A stretch of DNA of 64,000 nt from RGIG4140 sp045614025 (lineage in GTDB: Bacteria > Pseudomonadota > Alphaproteobacteria > CAAHEQ01 > UBA3637): positions 1-64,000 of the forward strand of contig JAZLCE010000014.1 of NCBI GenBank assembly GCA_045614025.1. The letters run 5' to 3'. Both the position numbers and the translations under genes were made by a program. The notes below the pieces were generated by a model. The model was not told the origin of the DNA and searched no databases. It saw only the letters and a list, made by a program, of their open reading frames with translations. Positions 40,534-49,808 of the stretch are shown here, in pieces; positions within the stretch are counted from its first letter, which is position 1; every line of letters starts with the position of its first letter.

Positions 40534-43500
40534 ATGATTCAATCTGGTTCAGTTCTTTTTAGAGGAAGAGGAGTGTCTTCTGCTAAAAAATACTTATTTA
40601 TCACATTGTTATTAAGTTCTGTTTGCTTTCCAAGTGACGTTTTTGCTGGTTCATCATCAGATGAAGAAGAAGGATTTATCGGAATTTCAACGCCAACAGC
40701 TTTGCAAGAAGCATTGTTGGGGGGAGGATACGCGATTGAATTAATAAGAGAAGGAAATGGTACTTCTGAATTTGGGTATGCTATTGAGGCAGAAGAAGCT
40801 TATAAGTTTAGAGCAGATGATTCAATTGCTGTGACGCATCAGTCTTGGTTGACTTCTGATTTTGATTTGACGTTTAGTGGTGTAACAAGTTTCCAAAATG
40901 CATATTATGATCAAAAAATGGTGCCAGAGGGTTCTTCTTCGCGAGTAGAATATATCACTGATTTTAAAGGAGGTGCCATTCATAATAAAGGATCTCTTTT
41001 GTTTCTTGGAAAAGAAGCTAATTTTTTAGATAACACAATTGATACGATATTTATTGATCCTAATGTTGAAATTGATAAGATAAAAGGACAAGGTGGCGCT
41101 ATTTATAATGAAAAAGACTTTGTAGTTGCCGATACAGTTACTGCCACATTTAGAGGAAATGAAATTATGGCAGGGGCTTGTGATAAAAAAGGGGCAGTGG
41201 AATCGAGTGCTTTGGGGGGCGGACTTTATAACTCTGGAAATGCCTTATTTAAAGGGGTGTCCAATTTTATTGATAACAAAGTTGAAACACTTATTGTTGC
41301 GCCTGGATCAATAAGCGAAGGGGGCGGTGTTTATAATGTCTCCAATGTTGAATTTCATAAAGATGCCTTGTTTCAAGGGAATATGGCAATAAGCGGAAGG
41401 CTCGCTGGTGGTGGTGGGTTATATAATTCTGGTCTTGATAATATAAATAATTCTGAGGGAGAAGCAGAACGCATTCCAACTGTTACTTTTAAAGGAAAAA
41501 CAACATTTAAGCAAAATGTTGCGCAAACAGAGTATCTATATTCTTACGGTGGTGGGTTATATAACTCAAAAGGTCATATTAATTTTGAAGATTCAGCTGT
41601 TTTTTCGCAAAATAAAGTTATTTTAACAGGAGATATAGAGGGTGACGTTGCTTCTGGTGCAGGGCTTTATAGTTTAGGTAAAAATGCAAAAACAACGTTT
41701 GCTAAAGATGTGGTTTTTGATGGAAATGAAGCTTTGGTTTATAGCCCGCGTGCAACTGGCAGTGGTGCTGGGTTGTTAAATTCAGATGGCGAAGTTGTTT
41801 TTAATGGAAAGGCTTCTTTTCAAAATAATAAAATCACGGCTGCAAATGGCTTTTCCTATGGTAAAGGAGCTGCTATTCATACAACTGGTATGAAAACGGA
41901 AAATGGCGTTGAAGGAAAAGTTATATTTAACGATTCAGCTGAATTTAAAGCGAACTCTATTTCTGCAGCAACACATGCTGTTGGTGGTGCAATTGCAAAC
42001 TATTCAACCATTGAGTTTAATGGATCACAATCAACTATTTTATTCCAGGGAAATACCGTTCAAAACTTGGTTTCAGAAGAAGAATATATTGCTGAAAATC
42101 CAAATCCTATAAATGTTGAATTTATTCAAGCCCGTGGGGGTGCTGTTTATAATTCTGAGGGTAACACAACTTTTGGAGCTGGCACAAGCGTTGTTTTTAA
42201 AGAAAACAAAGCCTTAAGTGTTCAAGAAGAAGGTTTGGGTGGCGCTTTATTTAATGATTTTTATTCACAAACAACAGATACGGGAACAATCAAGTTTTTG
42301 GGATCAGTTTCTTTTGAAAATAATGAAGCAAGCACAGCTGGTGGTGCTGTTTATAATAAAGGGAATATGATTTTAGGTGGAACAACACGCTTGTCGGGTA
42401 ACCAAGCTCCGAAAGGCGGTGCCGTTTATAATGATTCAAGCGCAGTGCTTACTTTGAGTGGTTCGGATGTTGCCTTTAAAGATAACCACGCTGATTTAGG
42501 GGCGCATATTTATAACCTTGGAACGGTGAAAGTTCACAACGTTCATGATATCATGGATGTTGATTATGAACCATATACAACTGTTGCCTATCCAAAAAAT
42601 CCTCACACGTTGTTTGATAAAACGGGGGATATTTATAACCAAGGCGCCATTGAAATTGATCATTCTGATTTGCAACTTTTTGGTGGTATTAACACAAAGC
42701 AAAAAAATAAAGAAGGGTCTGTTAGCATTGAAAAATCCCGCGTTGATTTAGGGAAAAACACAATTTATGCCGACACGGTTGATATTAAAAAGAATTCAAA
42801 AGTGATCACTCATATTGAAAATGGCTCAAATGGTAAAATTGAAGCGAACACTGTTTCAATTTCAAGTGAGAATACGTCATTAGGTGTTGTTGTCGGCGTT
42901 GGCGAAATTAAAAAAGGCGAAACAAAAGAATATCAAATTATTAAAGCTTCAAAATCAAATGGCGATTTCCAAAACTTAAGCGAAAATATGCTTTATGAAG
43001 TGAAAGAAAAGAAAGGCGCTGATGGTGTTTATCAAATCAGAAAGTTAACGGATGGGGAAGCTCAATTAAAAGCTGATGAAATGGCTAAAAATCCTTATTG
43101 CAAAGATGGCAAGTGTGATGAATACAGCAAAGAAGCTTCCAATGCCTGGATTGATAACGAAAAAATTACAGGCAATGAACAAGCCACTGCAGTGCAAGAA
43201 AAATTAAATGAATTAGCTCAGTTAAATGGCACGAATACAGATGATTATCAAGATGCTATCAATGCATTAACGCCAGATTCTTCTGCATTGATCACGGCTC
43301 ATAGCTCTGAGGTTACACGTCAAATTTCAAATGCTCTTGGGCAACGTTTTTATGATGCTATGGAAAAATCTCACTTTGTTTATAATGGCAAAGTGCATTA
43401 TAAAGCGCCAAAAGAAACAAGCCGTGTGTGGGTAAACTCTCTTTATTCAATGGGCGAAAATGATGGCAAAAAACCATTTGAAATGGATACCATCGGGTTT

Positions 43501-44223
43501 ATCGCTGGGGTTGAAACACCAATTGATCGGAATTTAAAAGTTGGTGCGGCATATTCTTATTCCTTCTCTGATGGAAAGGGAATGAATCGGGATACTGAAA
43601 TTCAAACGCATGCCGGTATCATATATGGTCAATACCAACCAAATCGTTTCTATGCGAATGGATTTTTAATGTATGGCAGATCAACTGTTAAAGAAGAAAG
43701 AAATGTTTTATCTCAAAAAGTTGAATCCGAATATGATATCAATATTGCGGCTGCAGAAATGATTGCTGGTTATAAATTAGGTCCAGTTGTTGTTGGTAAA
43801 TGGGTGAGCGGTGTCTTGTCACCAGAAGCTGGGTTAAGATATGTATACACCAAGCAAAAAGAATATACTGATACATTAGGACAAACAGTTGAAGCCGCAG
43901 ATGCCCATGCCTTAACCGGTATTTTAGGCGCAAGATACACAGTTGGTTATTCTTTGTCTCCTTCCATTCAATGGTATCCAGAATTAAGAGCGGCTGTAAC
44001 ATATGATTTCATTTCTCCAAGCATGGATAATCAAGTTGTTTTGCTTAATGGGGCAGGGTATAGCCTTGAATCAGAAGAAATGGATAAGTTTGGAATTGAA
44101 ATCGGTTTAAAAGTTGGCTTTGAAATTGATAAAAGAACGGAAATTGGTCTTGAATATGAAGGGCTCTTTAAAGGAGATTACACCAATCATACAGGAACAG
44201 CTAACGTGAAATATAATTTCTAA
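40534..44223 (+). CDS. Autotransporter with Pmp-like GGA(I/V)/FxxN repeats
   Basis: A 1229-aa type V secreted surface protein. The extended signal peptide (basic residues 10-19, hydrophobic 20-33) ends at VFA, about residue 38. The passenger (about 40-900) holds about fourteen GG(A/G)-(I/V/L)-(Y/H)-N motifs, each followed by FxxN-type strands (for example FQNN, FLDN, FKEN), the pattern of chlamydial polymorphic membrane proteins and their beta-helix. The C-terminal barrel (about 948-1229) ends in a Phe (NVKYNF) with alternating strands, as required for BAM insertion. AGGGAGA precedes the ATG. It is probably an adhesin; the target is unknown. Confidence 0.92.
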   Translation: MIQSGSVLFRGRGVSSAKKYLFITLLLSSVCFPSDVFAGSSSDEEEGFIGISTPTALQEALLGGGYAIELIREGNGTSEFGYAIEAEEAYKFRADDSIAVTHQSWLTSDFDLTFSGVTSFQNAYYDQKMVPEGSSSRVEYITDFKGGAIHNKGSLLFLGKEANFLDNTIDTIFIDPNVEIDKIKGQGGAIYNEKDFVVADTVTATFRGNEIMAGACDKKGAVESSALGGGLYNSGNALFKGVSNFIDNKVETLIVAPGSISEGGGVYNVSNVEFHKDALFQGNMAISGRLAGGGGLYNSGLDNINNSEGEAERIPTVTFKGKTTFKQNVAQTEYLYSYGGGLYNSKGHINFEDSAVFSQNKVILTGDIEGDVASGAGLYSLGKNAKTTFAKDVVFDGNEALVYSPRATGSGAGLLNSDGEVVFNGKASFQNNKITAANGFSYGKGAAIHTTGMKTENGVEGKVIFNDSAEFKANSISAATHAVGGAIANYSTIEFNGSQSTILFQGNTVQNLVSEEEYIAENPNPINVEFIQARGGAVYNSEGNTTFGAGTSVVFKENKALSVQEEGLGGALFNDFYSQTTDTGTIKFLGSVSFENNEASTAGGAVYNKGNMILGGTTRLSGNQAPKGGAVYNDSSAVLTLSGSDVAFKDNHADLGAHIYNLGTVKVHNVHDIMDVDYEPYTTVAYPKNPHTLFDKTGDIYNQGAIEIDHSDLQLFGGINTKQKNKEGSVSIEKSRVDLGKNTIYADTVDIKKNSKVITHIENGSNGKIEANTVSISSENTSLGVVVGVGEIKKGETKEYQIIKASKSNGDFQNLSENMLYEVKEKKGADGVYQIRKLTDGEAQLKADEMAKNPYCKDGKCDEYSKEASNAWIDNEKITGNEQATAVQEKLNELAQLNGTNTDDYQDAINALTPDSSALITAHSSEVTRQISNALGQRFYDAMEKSHFVYNGKVHYKAPKETSRVWVNSLYSMGENDGKKPFEMDTIGFIAGVETPIDRNLKVGAAYSYSFSDGKGMNRDTEIQTHAGIIYGQYQPNRFYANGFLMYGRSTVKEERNVLSQKVESEYDINIAAAEMIAGYKLGPVVVGKWVSGVLSPEAGLRYVYTKQKEYTDTLGQTVEAADAHALTGILGARYTVGYSLSPSIQWYPELRAAVTYDFISPSMDNQVVLLNGAGYSLESEEMDKFGIEIGLKVGFEIDKRTEIGLEYEGLFKGDYTNHTGTANVKYNF

Positions 44224-44240
44224 ACCATTTAATAAAAAAA

Positions 44241-44277
44241 AGACTTCTCTTAAATTTATTTAGGAGAAGTTTTTTTT
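44241..44277 (+). terminator. Terminator of the autotransporter gene
   Basis: ACTTCTCTTAAAT pairs with TTTAGGAGAAGT (stem within 44243-44270), followed by seven to eight T. Confidence 0.85.
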
Positions 44278-44298
44278 ATGTTTTTTATAAAAAAAATA

Positions 44299-44327
44299 TT
44301 GTTTTTTTGTTTTTATTCGTGTATGAA
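44299..44327 (+). promoter_or_regulatory. Promoter of the mreB operon
   Basis: TTGTTT (44299-44304) and TATGAA (44322-44327) with 17 bp between, 38 bases before mreB. Confidence 0.45.
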
Positions 44328-44365
44328 TGAAAAAAGTTACAAATTTATTTTGAAAGGCTTAAAAA

Positions 44366-45418
44366 ATGAAAATGGAGATGCTTAAAAATCTTTTAAAACA
44401 TTTTTCCTGTGATATGGCAATTGACCTTGGAACGGCTAACACTTTGGTGTATGTTCATGGTAAGGGATTGATTTTAAATGAACCTTCCGTTGTTGCTATT
44501 GCTGAACATCGTGGTAAAAAACAAGTGATTGCCGTTGGAAATGAAGCCAAACAAATGCTTGGCAGAACGCCAGGTCAAATTCAAGCTATTCGCCCTTTAA
44601 GAGATGGTGTGATCGCTGATTTTGATGTGGCTGATGAGATGATTAAGCGTTTCATTCAAAAAGCCTTGGGTCATAAAGCGTTTGCCCGTCCAATGATTGT
44701 TATTTGTGTGCCATCAGGATCAACAGCGGTTGAACGTCGTGCCATTCAAGATGCTGCAGATAATTCAAGAGCCAGAAAAGTTTTCTTAATTGAAGAACCA
44801 ATGGCAGCAGCTATTGGTGCTGGATTACCAGTTAATGAACCATTTGGATCAATGGTTGTTGATATTGGCGGGGGAACAACAGAAGTGGCCGTTATTTCTT
44901 TAGGCGGTATTGTTTATGCCAGATCCATTCGCGTTGGTGGAGATAAAATGGATGAATCCATCATTTCTTATATCAGAAGAAATCATAGCTTGTTAATCGG
45001 TGAAGCTTCTGCAGAACGCATTAAAAAAGCGATTGCTGCAGCCTCCATTCCTGCTGAAGGCGAAGGGATGACCATTCCTGTTAAAGGAAGAGATTTAAGA
45101 AACGGCGTGCCAAAAGAAATCGTTGTCACCGAAAAGCAAATTGCTGAAGCTTTAGCAGAACCTGTTTCTCAAATTGTTGAAGCTGTTAAAGTTGCTTTAG
45201 AACATATTGATCCAGAATTGGCTTCAGATATTGTTGATAGAGGGATTATGTTAACAGGGGGCGGAGCCTTGTTGCGTCGTTTAGATTCTGTTTTAAGAGC
45301 AGCAACAGGGTTGCCTGTCTCAGTGGCCGAAAATGCACTTCAATGTGTGGCATTGGGTTCAGGTATTGCTGTTGAAAAAATCGGCAAATTCGAAAATATT
45401 TTAACCAGTATGTATTAA
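44366..45418 (+). CDS. mreB: Rod-shape actin homolog MreB
   Basis: A 350-aa actin-like ATPase that forms membrane-bound filaments and directs side-wall peptidoglycan synthesis. Actin-fold nucleotide motifs are present: AIDLGTANTLVYV (phosphate 1), VVDIGGGTTEVAVIS (phosphate 2) and IMLTGGGALLRRLD (adenosine). The amphipathic N terminus (MLKNLLKHF) fits membrane binding. It starts the mreB-mreC-mreD-mrdA-rodA operon, indicating a rod-shaped cell with active elongation, unlike many reduced endosymbionts. Confidence 0.98.
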   Translation: MKMEMLKNLLKHFSCDMAIDLGTANTLVYVHGKGLILNEPSVVAIAEHRGKKQVIAVGNEAKQMLGRTPGQIQAIRPLRDGVIADFDVADEMIKRFIQKALGHKAFARPMIVICVPSGSTAVERRAIQDAADNSRARKVFLIEEPMAAAIGAGLPVNEPFGSMVVDIGGGTTEVAVISLGGIVYARSIRVGGDKMDESIISYIRRNHSLLIGEASAERIKKAIAAASIPAEGEGMTIPVKGRDLRNGVPKEIVVTEKQIAEALAEPVSQIVEAVKVALEHIDPELASDIVDRGIMLTGGGALLRRLDSVLRAATGLPVSVAENALQCVALGSGIAVEKIGKFENILTSMY

Positions 45419-45440
45419 TTAAATTAAAAGCGGGATAAAA

Positions 45441-46301
45441 ATGGGCAATAAGTTTTTCAGACTGCAACGAATTAAAGAGCAGCTTAAAAGATTTATTGCC
45501 CTTGCTTTTACGTTGTTATCTGCTTTTTTATTTATTATTTCAACGCATTCAAAATCTTTAATTTTTGATAAAATATCTTCATTTTCAAGGGAAAATATTT
45601 CCCCTGTTTTTAATATTGTTTCAACACCATTTGAAAAAATTCATGAAAAAATGGATGCCTTTCAAAATTATTTTTCTGTTTATGAAGAAAATAAAAAATT
45701 GCGCCATGAAAATCAATTGTTAAAAGAATGGCAAAATAAAGCGCTTTCTTTATCAATTGAAAATAAAGAGTTAACTGAAATTTTAAATTATCAATCTCGT
45801 CCAGAAGCTTCATTTAAAACAGTGATGGTTTTGGCGGAACATCACAGCATTTTTTCTCATTCTTTGATTTTGGCCGCTGGCAAAAAAAATGGAATGAAAA
45901 AAGGGGATGTGTTGTTGCTTAATGGGGCGTTGTTTGGCCATGTTATTGAAGTGGGGCAAACAACATCAAGAGCTCTAAAGCTTTCAGATTATTATTCCAG
46001 ATTACCTGTTTTTGTTGGCCAAATGAAAGAACCTGCTATTTTGGTTGGCGATAATTCGGATGAACCAGATTTGGTGGCCCTTCCTGAAGAAGCCACTTTA
46101 AAAGAAGGTGATTTTGTTTTTTCTTCAGGGGTTGCTGGTGTTTATCCTCAAGGCCTTGCCATTGGATATGTTAAAAAAGTAAAAGATGGGTTTAAAGTGC
46201 GCTTAATTGAAAATAAAAACAACTTAGGTTTTGTTGAAGTTGTTAATTTTGGGCTTAGCGGTTTAATTGAAGAGGATGCCTCAAAAGGGGAAAAAGAGTA
46301 A
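45441..46301 (+). CDS. mreC: Rod-shape protein MreC
   Basis: A 286-aa bitopic protein: cytoplasmic basic N terminus, membrane segment (about residues 18-35, LAFTLLSAFLFIIST), periplasmic coiled coil (about 75-115, with KKLRHENQLLKEW and NKELTEILNY) and beta-barrel core (about 125-275, with AGKKNGMKKGDVLL and SSGVAGVYPQGLAIGYV). It links MreB to the PBP2-RodA synthase. Its stop overlaps the mreD start by one base. Confidence 0.95.
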   Translation: MGNKFFRLQRIKEQLKRFIALAFTLLSAFLFIISTHSKSLIFDKISSFSRENISPVFNIVSTPFEKIHEKMDAFQNYFSVYEENKKLRHENQLLKEWQNKALSLSIENKELTEILNYQSRPEASFKTVMVLAEHHSIFSHSLILAAGKKNGMKKGDVLLLNGALFGHVIEVGQTTSRALKLSDYYSRLPVFVGQMKEPAILVGDNSDEPDLVALPEEATLKEGDFVFSSGVAGVYPQGLAIGYVKKVKDGFKVRLIENKNNLGFVEVVNFGLSGLIEEDASKGEKE

Positions 46302-46804
46302 TGCGGTTTTTAAAAAAGAAATATTTTTCATATATTGTTCCCTTTTTGGTTTTGCTTCTTTTTGCTTTTTTTGAAGCTGTTTTTTTTGTTCAAGGAAATA
46401 AAGAGATCTTTTTAATTTCTTTATTAACGTGTTTCACTTTTTATTTTTCTGTATTTAGCCCTAATAGATTGAATATCATATTTATTTTTCTTGTTGGCAT
46501 TTTTTCGGATATGTTGTTATTTTTCCCATTGGGTTTTCAATCTTTTATTTTATGTTTCACGGCGTTTTTTTCTTGTTTATTTAAAAGAAGTTTATTGTCT
46601 TTATCCTTCAAAGGCCAATGGGCTGTTTTTTCTGGGGTTTTATTGATTGTTTCACTCTCGGGCCTTTTGCTTTTGCATTTAACCTTAAATAAATTGGTTT
46701 CTCCAGTTTCATTTTTGCTTAATTATATTGTGATTGTTTTAAGCTATCCATTTATTGCTTCTTTTTCAGCGTTTATTAATCAAAAAACGGGGGATCATAG
46801 ATGA
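46301..46804 (+). CDS. mreD: Rod-shape protein MreD
   Basis: A 167-aa very hydrophobic protein with about five membrane segments and little charged sequence. It is identified mainly by position between mreC and mrdA, size and topology; the family is poorly conserved. FVGIFSDMLLFFPLG resembles the conserved GL-x-D-x(5-6)-P-x-G region. Both ends overlap neighbours (one base with mreC, four with mrdA). Confidence 0.9.
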   Translation: MRFLKKKYFSYIVPFLVLLLFAFFEAVFFVQGNKEIFLISLLTCFTFYFSVFSPNRLNIIFIFLVGIFSDMLLFFPLGFQSFILCFTAFFSCLFKRSLLSLSFKGQWAVFSGVLLIVSLSGLLLLHLTLNKLVSPVSFLLNYIVIVLSYPFIASFSAFINQKTGDHR

Positions 46805-48630
46805 GCGCCCCTTGGAAATATGAAAAAGATCGCATTTTTATTAAGCGATTATTAACATTAGCTGGCATTTTTTTTCTGTTAATTCTGGTTTTAATTTCCA
46901 GAGTTTTTTATCTTCAAATTTTGCAAGGGGATCGTTATCGTTTTTTAGCTGATAAAAACAGAACATCTATCAGGTTAACGCTTCCTTCACGGGGAAATAT
47001 TTTTGATCGAAATGGCGTTAAAATTGCTGAAAATAAAAAGAATTTTCAAGCCGTATTGATTAAAGAAGAAGCCTTAAATGTTCAACAATCCCTTGAAAAT
47101 TTTGAAAAAATTATCCCTCTTGATGAAGATGAAAAACAACGCATTCAAAAAGAAATTAAACGCAAACGCCCCTTTATGGCAATTAGAATTAAAGATGGTT
47201 TAAGCTTTAAAGAAGCAGCGGCCTTGCATTTAAATGCGCCTGATCTCATGGGAATTCAAATTGAAGAAGATTTGATCAGAGTTTATCCTTTAAAAGAAAC
47301 AAATGCGCATTTGGTGGGATATGTTTCTTTGATGAATGATAAAGATTTGGAAGAAAATCCAGATAATCCACTGGCTGATTTACCTGGTTACCGTATTGGA
47401 AGAACAGGGCTTGAAAATTCGTTTGAAGAAGTGTTAAAAGGCATTCCTGGTATCAGAAAAAGAGAAGTGAATGCTTATGGGCGAACCGTTCAAATTTTGG
47501 AAGAAACGCCTTCTCAAAAAGGCGAAAGTTTAAACTTAACAATTGATAGCAGATTGCAAGAAGTGGCTTTATCAGCGCTTGGAAAGGAATCTGGCAGTGC
47601 CATTGTGATGGATGTGAACACAGGTGAAATTTTGGCAATGGTTTCAAGCCCAAGTTATGATACAAATATTTTCACCATGCCAGTTCCTGTGAAAGTATGG
47701 CGGTCTTTGATTGATAATGAAAAACGCCCCCTTCAAAATAAAGCTTTAACGGGAACTTATTCTCCTGGCTCTATTTTTAAACTGGTGGTCGGTTTAGCAG
47801 CTCTTGAACATAAAATTATTCATCCAAATAAAAAAGTTTTTTGTGGTGGAAAGGTCACCATCGGGAATCATGATTTCCATTGTTGGAAACGTGGTGGACA
47901 TGGCATGGTTGATTTAGAAGAAGCCTTAATGCATTCTTGTGACGTTTATTTTTATGAAATAGCGCAACAAATTGGGGTTGAAAAGATTATTAATATGGCC
48001 AAACGATTGGGATTTGGTTCCCCGGTTCAAATTGGGATCAAAGGTGAAAGAGAAGGGCTTGTTCCAACGCCGGAATGGAAGAAAAAAAGATTTAAAGATG
48101 ATTGGCGCACCGGAGATACAGTTAATTTAAGTATTGGCCAAGGGTTTTTAGGGGCAACGCCAATGCAATTGATTTATATGACAGCGCAAATTGCTAATGG
48201 AGGCAAAAAAATCAAACCTCATTTAATTCAAGGAGAAGGACTTGAGTCGGCTGAATCACTTGGCTTTAAAAAAGAAAATTTAAATTTGATTATACGCGGC
48301 ATGAATAAGGTTGTGAACAATGAAAAGGGAACAGCTTATCGCTCTAGAATTAACGTAGATGGCGAAAAGATGGCTGGTAAAACAGCCAGCACCCAAGTGC
48401 GCCGTATTTCAAAAAAAGAGCGCGAAAAGGGCATCATTAAACAAGAAGACTTGCCATGGAAATATCGCGATCATGGGATGTTTGCAGCCTTTGCGCCCGT
48501 TCAAAATCCAAGGTTTGCCATTGTTGTGATGATCGAACATGGCGGTGGTGGTTCTTCAAGCGCGGCGCCTGTTGCTGCCAAAATTTTAAGTGAAACATTA
48601 AAACTTTATCCAAAAAAAATTAAAAGGTAA
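46801..48630 (+). CDS. mrdA: Penicillin-binding protein 2 (elongasome transpeptidase)
   Basis: A 609-aa class B PBP that cross-links peptidoglycan in side-wall growth with RodA. One N-terminal membrane segment (about residues 15-36), pedestal domain starting SRGNIFDRNGVKIAENK, and the transpeptidase domain with SxxK at YSPGSIFKL, SxN-type box at HSCDVYF and KTG-type box at AGKTASTQV. The KTG glycine is replaced by Ala (KTA), which also occurs in some alphaproteobacterial PBP2s. Length is typical. ATGA overlap with mreD. Confidence 0.97.
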   Translation: MSAPWKYEKDRIFIKRLLTLAGIFFLLILVLISRVFYLQILQGDRYRFLADKNRTSIRLTLPSRGNIFDRNGVKIAENKKNFQAVLIKEEALNVQQSLENFEKIIPLDEDEKQRIQKEIKRKRPFMAIRIKDGLSFKEAAALHLNAPDLMGIQIEEDLIRVYPLKETNAHLVGYVSLMNDKDLEENPDNPLADLPGYRIGRTGLENSFEEVLKGIPGIRKREVNAYGRTVQILEETPSQKGESLNLTIDSRLQEVALSALGKESGSAIVMDVNTGEILAMVSSPSYDTNIFTMPVPVKVWRSLIDNEKRPLQNKALTGTYSPGSIFKLVVGLAALEHKIIHPNKKVFCGGKVTIGNHDFHCWKRGGHGMVDLEEALMHSCDVYFYEIAQQIGVEKIINMAKRLGFGSPVQIGIKGEREGLVPTPEWKKKRFKDDWRTGDTVNLSIGQGFLGATPMQLIYMTAQIANGGKKIKPHLIQGEGLESAESLGFKKENLNLIIRGMNKVVNNEKGTAYRSRINVDGEKMAGKTASTQVRRISKKEREKGIIKQEDLPWKYRDHGMFAAFAPVQNPRFAIVVMIEHGGGGSSSAAPVAAKILSETLKLYPKKIKR

Positions 48631-48635
48631 ATGCC

Positions 48636-49799
48636 ATGCCATTTTTTAAAGATAGAAACTGTTATCTGAAAAATTATAATCTTTCATTAGCTGATAAAAT
48701 TAAGGGCTTTAATTATAAGCTTTTGTTTTTGATTTGTTTGGCGGTTTTTGTTGGTATTGGAACGCTTTATTCGGCAGCCAATGGACACTGGCATCCTTGG
48801 GCAGATAAACAATTTATGCGTTTTTTGCTCAGCTTAGGTGCGCTTGTTTTTGCCTCAATGATTAATTTAAGACTTTGGATGAAATATGCCTATTTGATTT
48901 ATGGCGCTAGTTTTTGTCTTTTAATTGGCGTGATGTTATTTGGTCATGTGGGGATGGGAGCTCAGCGGTGGCTGAATTTGGGTTTTATGAATCTTCAACC
49001 TTCTGAATTAATGAAAATCGCGCTTGTTTTGGCTTTGGCTCGTTATTTTCATGGCGTAACATTTGCTGAAATCAGATCTATCCGAGGCATTATCCCGCCT
49101 GTTTTAATGATGGGTTTGCCAGTGGCATTGATTTTGGAACAGCCCGATTTGGGAACTGGTTTAATGCTTGTTTTTTGCAGTGGTGCTATTTTCTTTTTGG
49201 TGGGTGTTCAAATTTGGAAATTTGCGCTTGTTGGGTTAGGGGCAGTGGTTAGTGTTCCTATTTTATGGACATTTTTACATGATTATCAAAAAAGACGGGT
49301 GTTAACGTTTTTAAACCCCGAAAATGATCCATTGGGCAGTGGATATCATATTATGCAATCTAAAATCACTTTGGGTTCTGGCGGCTTATTTGGAAAAGGC
49401 TTTATTCAAAGCACGCAAAGCAGATTAGAGTTTATTCCTGAAAAGCAAACGGATTTTATTTTCACATTGATTGCAGAAGAGTTTGGTTTTTTAGGAGCCT
49501 CTGCTTTGATTTTTCTCTTTTTCCTTATCATTTTATATTGTTTTTATATTGGGATGATTTCAAACAATTATTTTGGCAAAATTTTAGCAACGGGATTGGG
49601 AATTAATTTTGCGCTTTATGTGTTTATTAATATTGGTATGGTGACGGGTTTATTACCAGTTGTGGGCGTTCCTTTGCCATTGGTTTCTTATGGGGGAACA
49701 GCGATGCTTACGCTCTTTTTTGGCTTTGGGCTGGTTCAATCGGTTTATATTAATAAAGAAATGGTTATTGGGCGAAATGGTTCTATTGATGATGAATAG
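48636..49799 (+). CDS. rodA: Peptidoglycan glycosyltransferase RodA (SEDS)
   Basis: A 387-aa SEDS protein with about ten membrane segments that polymerises lipid II for side-wall growth. Conserved parts include AQRWLNLGFMNLQPSELMKIALVLALA, EQPDLGTGLML and the large periplasmic loop with GSGGLFGKGFIQSTQSRLEFIPEKQTDFIF, ending PLPLVSYGGTAML. It follows mrdA by five bases, as expected for the RodA-PBP2 pair. Confidence 0.97.
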   Translation: MPFFKDRNCYLKNYNLSLADKIKGFNYKLLFLICLAVFVGIGTLYSAANGHWHPWADKQFMRFLLSLGALVFASMINLRLWMKYAYLIYGASFCLLIGVMLFGHVGMGAQRWLNLGFMNLQPSELMKIALVLALARYFHGVTFAEIRSIRGIIPPVLMMGLPVALILEQPDLGTGLMLVFCSGAIFFLVGVQIWKFALVGLGAVVSVPILWTFLHDYQKRRVLTFLNPENDPLGSGYHIMQSKITLGSGGLFGKGFIQSTQSRLEFIPEKQTDFIFTLIAEEFGFLGASALIFLFFLIILYCFYIGMISNNYFGKILATGLGINFALYVFINIGMVTGLLPVVGVPLPLVSYGGTAMLTLFFGFGLVQSVYINKEMVIGRNGSIDDE

Positions 49800-49808
49800 G
49801 GGGATAAA

